NCBI RefSeq assembly: GCF_901482605.1
Contig: NZ_LR590481.1
Coordinates: 1,302,001 to 1,366,000, forward strand
Length of the DNA: 64,000 nucleotides
Origin: Hathewaya histolytica
GTDB taxonomy: Bacteria > Bacillota > Clostridia > Clostridiales > Clostridiaceae
Direction: 5' to 3'
The notes beneath the pieces are model-generated. The model was not told the DNA's origin. It did no database searches and saw only the letters and a program-made list of their open reading frames with translations. Below, in pieces: positions 61,940 through 64,000 of the stretch. Each line of letters opens with the position of its first letter. The first letter of the stretch is position 1. Position numbers and translations under genes: made by a program.

Positions 61940-63852
61940 TGAAGAATATAAAATTAGCTGATAGTGCCGGGTTTTGTTTTGGAGTTAAAAGAGCAGTAGA
62001 TACAGCTATAAATTCTAAAAATGAAGTTAATAAAAGTATATTTACTTTAGGACCTTTAATTCATAACAATGATGTAGTTAACAAATTAAAAGATAATAAT
62101 ATAGAAGCAGTTGATTTTAATGAAATAGATACATTGAAAAATGGGGATACTATTATTATAAGATCTCATGGGGTTAAGCCTTCTGTAAAATCAGAATTAA
62201 TTAATAGAGGATTTGATGTTATAGATGCCACATGTCCTTATGTTACAAATATTCATAAAAAGGTTGCTAAATACTATGATGAAGGTTATAAAATAATAAT
62301 TCTTGGGGATGAAAATCATCCTGAAGTTATAGGTATAAATGGAAGTTGTAATGATGATGCAATCATAACAAAAGACGGTAGTAATTTATACGATTTAAAG
62401 GGGAAAGTTTGCTTGGTATCTCAGACCACAGAAAAACAAAGTAGCTGGCAAAAGGTTTTATGTGTGGTTACCGAAAAGTGTAAAGAAGTTATTGCATTTA
62501 ATACTATATGTAATGCCACAGAGGTACGACAAAGTTCAGCCATGAAATTATCTAAAACTGTAGATGCCATGGTTGTTATTGGTGGTAAAAATAGTTCAAA
62601 TACTACTAAGTTATATGAGATATGTAAAGAAAATTGTAAAAATACTTACCATATTGAGAATGCCAGTGAACTTCCAGAAGAGTTAAGATATTTTGAGAAT
62701 ATTGGTGTTACTGCCGGAGCTTCAACGCCACAATGGATAATTGAGGAGGCAATAAGAAAAATGGAAAACATGGATAATATAGAATCTGAAACAAATGAAC
62801 AATTAGAATATATGAAAGAGAATGAAACAGATATATATATTGGAAAAGTGGTAAAAGGAGAGGTTATCTCTATAAATTCAAAAGAAGTGTTTATAAACTT
62901 AAATTATAAATCAGAGGGAGTATTACCTTTAAATGAAATAACTAGTGATGAGCATTTTAAAATTGAAGATATGTTTAAGCTAGGTGATATGGTAGAAGCC
63001 AAAGTTATACAGGTAAGAAATTCTGATGGAAATGTAGTTTTATCTAGAATAGAATTTGAAAGAGAAGAAGGCTATAAAGATCTTAAGGATTCATTTGATT
63101 ATAATCAAATGATAAATATAAGACTAAAGGAAGAAGTAAAGGGAGGCCTTGTAGGTAATTATAAAGGTATAAAAGTATTCTTACCTGCCTCTCAAATACA
63201 AGTTGGATATGTAGATAACTTAGGTGAATTTATAGGAAAAGATTTAGATGTTATAGTTATAGAATTTAATAGAGAAAGACATAATACTAAAATTGTGGTA
63301 TCTAGAAAAGTTTTATTACAAAAAGAGAAAGAATCTAGGGAAGATGAAAGCTGGAATTACTTAAAAAAAGATACTATTGTTGAGGGTGTTGTTAGAAGAA
63401 TTAATAGTTTTGGTGCATTTATAGAAGTGAATGGTATAGATGGTTTGCTTCACATTTCACAAATATCTTGGGGTAAAGTTGAGGATATCAATAAACAACT
63501 TAAAATTGGTGAAATAATTAAAGTGTATGTATTAGATGTTGATAAAGAAAATAAAAAACTTTCCTTAAGCTTAAAAAAACTTTCTAGCAATCCATGGGAC
63601 AGTGCAGATGAAAAATACCCTGTTGGAAGTATAGTTCTAGGTAAAGTTGTTAGATTTTCTGATTTTGGAGCCTTTGTGGAATTGGAACCTGGAATGGATG
63701 CATTATTACATGTATCTCAAATTAGCCATGTTAGAATTGATAAACCTACAGATGTATTAGAAATAGGACAGAATATAAAGGCTAAAATTATTGAGGTAGA
63801 TTCAGAAAAAAGAAGAGTTTCTTTAAGTACAAAAGAATTAATGGATATTTAA
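61936..63852 (+). CDS. ispH: IspH (LytB) fused to four S1 RNA-binding domains
   Basis: 638 residues. Residues 1-280 are 4-hydroxy-3-methylbut-2-enyl diphosphate reductase with cluster ligands Cys14 (GFCFGV), Cys100 (DATCPYV) and Cys192 (NTICNATEVRQ). Residues from about 300 hold four S1 repeats; the third and fourth are canonical (INSFGAFIEVNGIDGLLHIS; FSDFGAFVELEPGMDALLHV), the first two divergent. This IspH-RpsA fusion is characteristic of clostridia. It makes IPP/DMAPP and probably serves as the S1-like ribosomal protein. ATG 61936 or 61939, coupled to cmk. Confidence 0.95.
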   Translation: MMKNIKLADSAGFCFGVKRAVDTAINSKNEVNKSIFTLGPLIHNNDVVNKLKDNNIEAVDFNEIDTLKNGDTIIIRSHGVKPSVKSELINRGFDVIDATCPYVTNIHKKVAKYYDEGYKIIILGDENHPEVIGINGSCNDDAIITKDGSNLYDLKGKVCLVSQTTEKQSSWQKVLCVVTEKCKEVIAFNTICNATEVRQSSAMKLSKTVDAMVVIGGKNSSNTTKLYEICKENCKNTYHIENASELPEELRYFENIGVTAGASTPQWIIEEAIRKMENMDNIESETNEQLEYMKENETDIYIGKVVKGEVISINSKEVFINLNYKSEGVLPLNEITSDEHFKIEDMFKLGDMVEAKVIQVRNSDGNVVLSRIEFEREEGYKDLKDSFDYNQMINIRLKEEVKGGLVGNYKGIKVFLPASQIQVGYVDNLGEFIGKDLDVIVIEFNRERHNTKIVVSRKVLLQKEKESREDESWNYLKKDTIVEGVVRRINSFGAFIEVNGIDGLLHISQISWGKVEDINKQLKIGEIIKVYVLDVDKENKKLSLSLKKLSSNPWDSADEKYPVGSIVLGKVVRFSDFGAFVELEPGMDALLHVSQISHVRIDKPTDVLEIGQNIKAKIIEVDSEKRRVSLSTKELMDI

Positions 63853-63855
63853 TAT

Positions 63856-63884
63856 AAAAAACGCGATTTATTCGCGTTTTTTAT
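63856..63884 (+). terminator. Rho-independent terminator
   Basis: AAAAAACGCGA / TCGCGTTTTTT hairpin directly after ispH. Confidence 0.9.
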
Positions 63885-63952
63885 ATGTTACATAAGTAAT
63901 ATATTTCTTAATTTATAATATAATTTAGTATCGATGATTTTGGAGGGTATAT

Positions 63953-64000
63953 TTGAATAATTATAATAATCTATTAAATGATATTATAAGTGAAAAAGAA
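63953..64000 (+). CDS. 5' end of a further gene, cut by the window
   Basis: TTG 63953 follows TTGGAGGG; 16 open codons (MNNYNNLLNDIISEKE) run to the window end. Too short to identify. Confidence 0.5.
   Translation, partial: MNNYNNLLNDIISEKE

Noticed and set aside
1-64000. CRISPR arrays, rRNA genes, complete insertion sequences
   Set aside because: No regularly spaced repeats, no rRNA-like sequence and no transposase were seen.

Overview
The window is low-GC Firmicute DNA with spore-coat genes, strong AGGAGG-type ribosome sites, frequent TTG/GTG starts, and an IspH protein fused to ribosomal-S1 repeats next to cmk. That combination points to Clostridium sensu stricto; gene content suggests proteolytic C. 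botulinum / C. sporogenes, but this is inference. TGA is an ordinary stop here: cmk and the 13349 gene end with it.

Layout. (1) About 1-7668 is the remnant of an integrated plasmid- or ICE-like element. It holds an AbrB-type regulator coupled to a degenerate LAGLIDADG-like protein, a membrane protein with a cysteine tail, a secreted bacteriocin-like protein with a small two-helix partner, tiny hydrophobic peptides, XRE and ribbon-helix-helix regulators, a compact inverted-repeat island, and a three-gene transfer module ending in a large ATPase. Its right edge cuts into the 3' end of a FAD-protein gene at about 7665. (2) 8-24 kb is mixed core: a DUF1259 protein, an SPFH operon, CotF-like coat proteins, hydrolases, a probable [2Fe-2S] selenoprotein with an in-frame TGA followed by a SECIS-like hairpin (12775-13254), an LTA-synthase-type enzyme, a PLP aminotransferase and a tyrosine recombinase. 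(3) 24-41 kb holds a CcdA-TlpA fusion with an HxlR regulator, RNase Z, an internalin-like surface protein, a DUF2975/XRE pair, DMT and ECF transporters, a tandem CPBP protease duplication (second copy frameshifted), AIM24 and a lipoprotein. A gene-poor stretch follows, with relics and two strong inverted repeats. (4) 41-55 kb holds a nucleotidyltransferase, an RHH coiled-coil protein, an ABC exporter, Amj flippase, Ogt, DegV, a P-type ATPase, a frameshifted DUF5050 protein and a dicarboxylate/amino-acid symporter. (5) 54-64 kb holds small redox and zinc proteins, a radical SAM protein, tRNA-Glu(CTC), an ArAE-type membrane protein, GltS, a BaiN-like flavoprotein, cmk and ispH-S1.

Themes: envelope and stress functions (LTA synthase, Amj, CPBP, VanZ, LRR), thiol and metal redox (selenoprotein, CcdA-TlpA, thioredoxin-like, DUF1450), and mobile-element decay. 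Three reading frames are broken at homopolymer runs (G4 at 3470, A8 at 38004, A7 at 52499), so either sequencing error or slipped-strand variation must be considered. No rRNA, CRISPR array or complete insertion sequence was seen.
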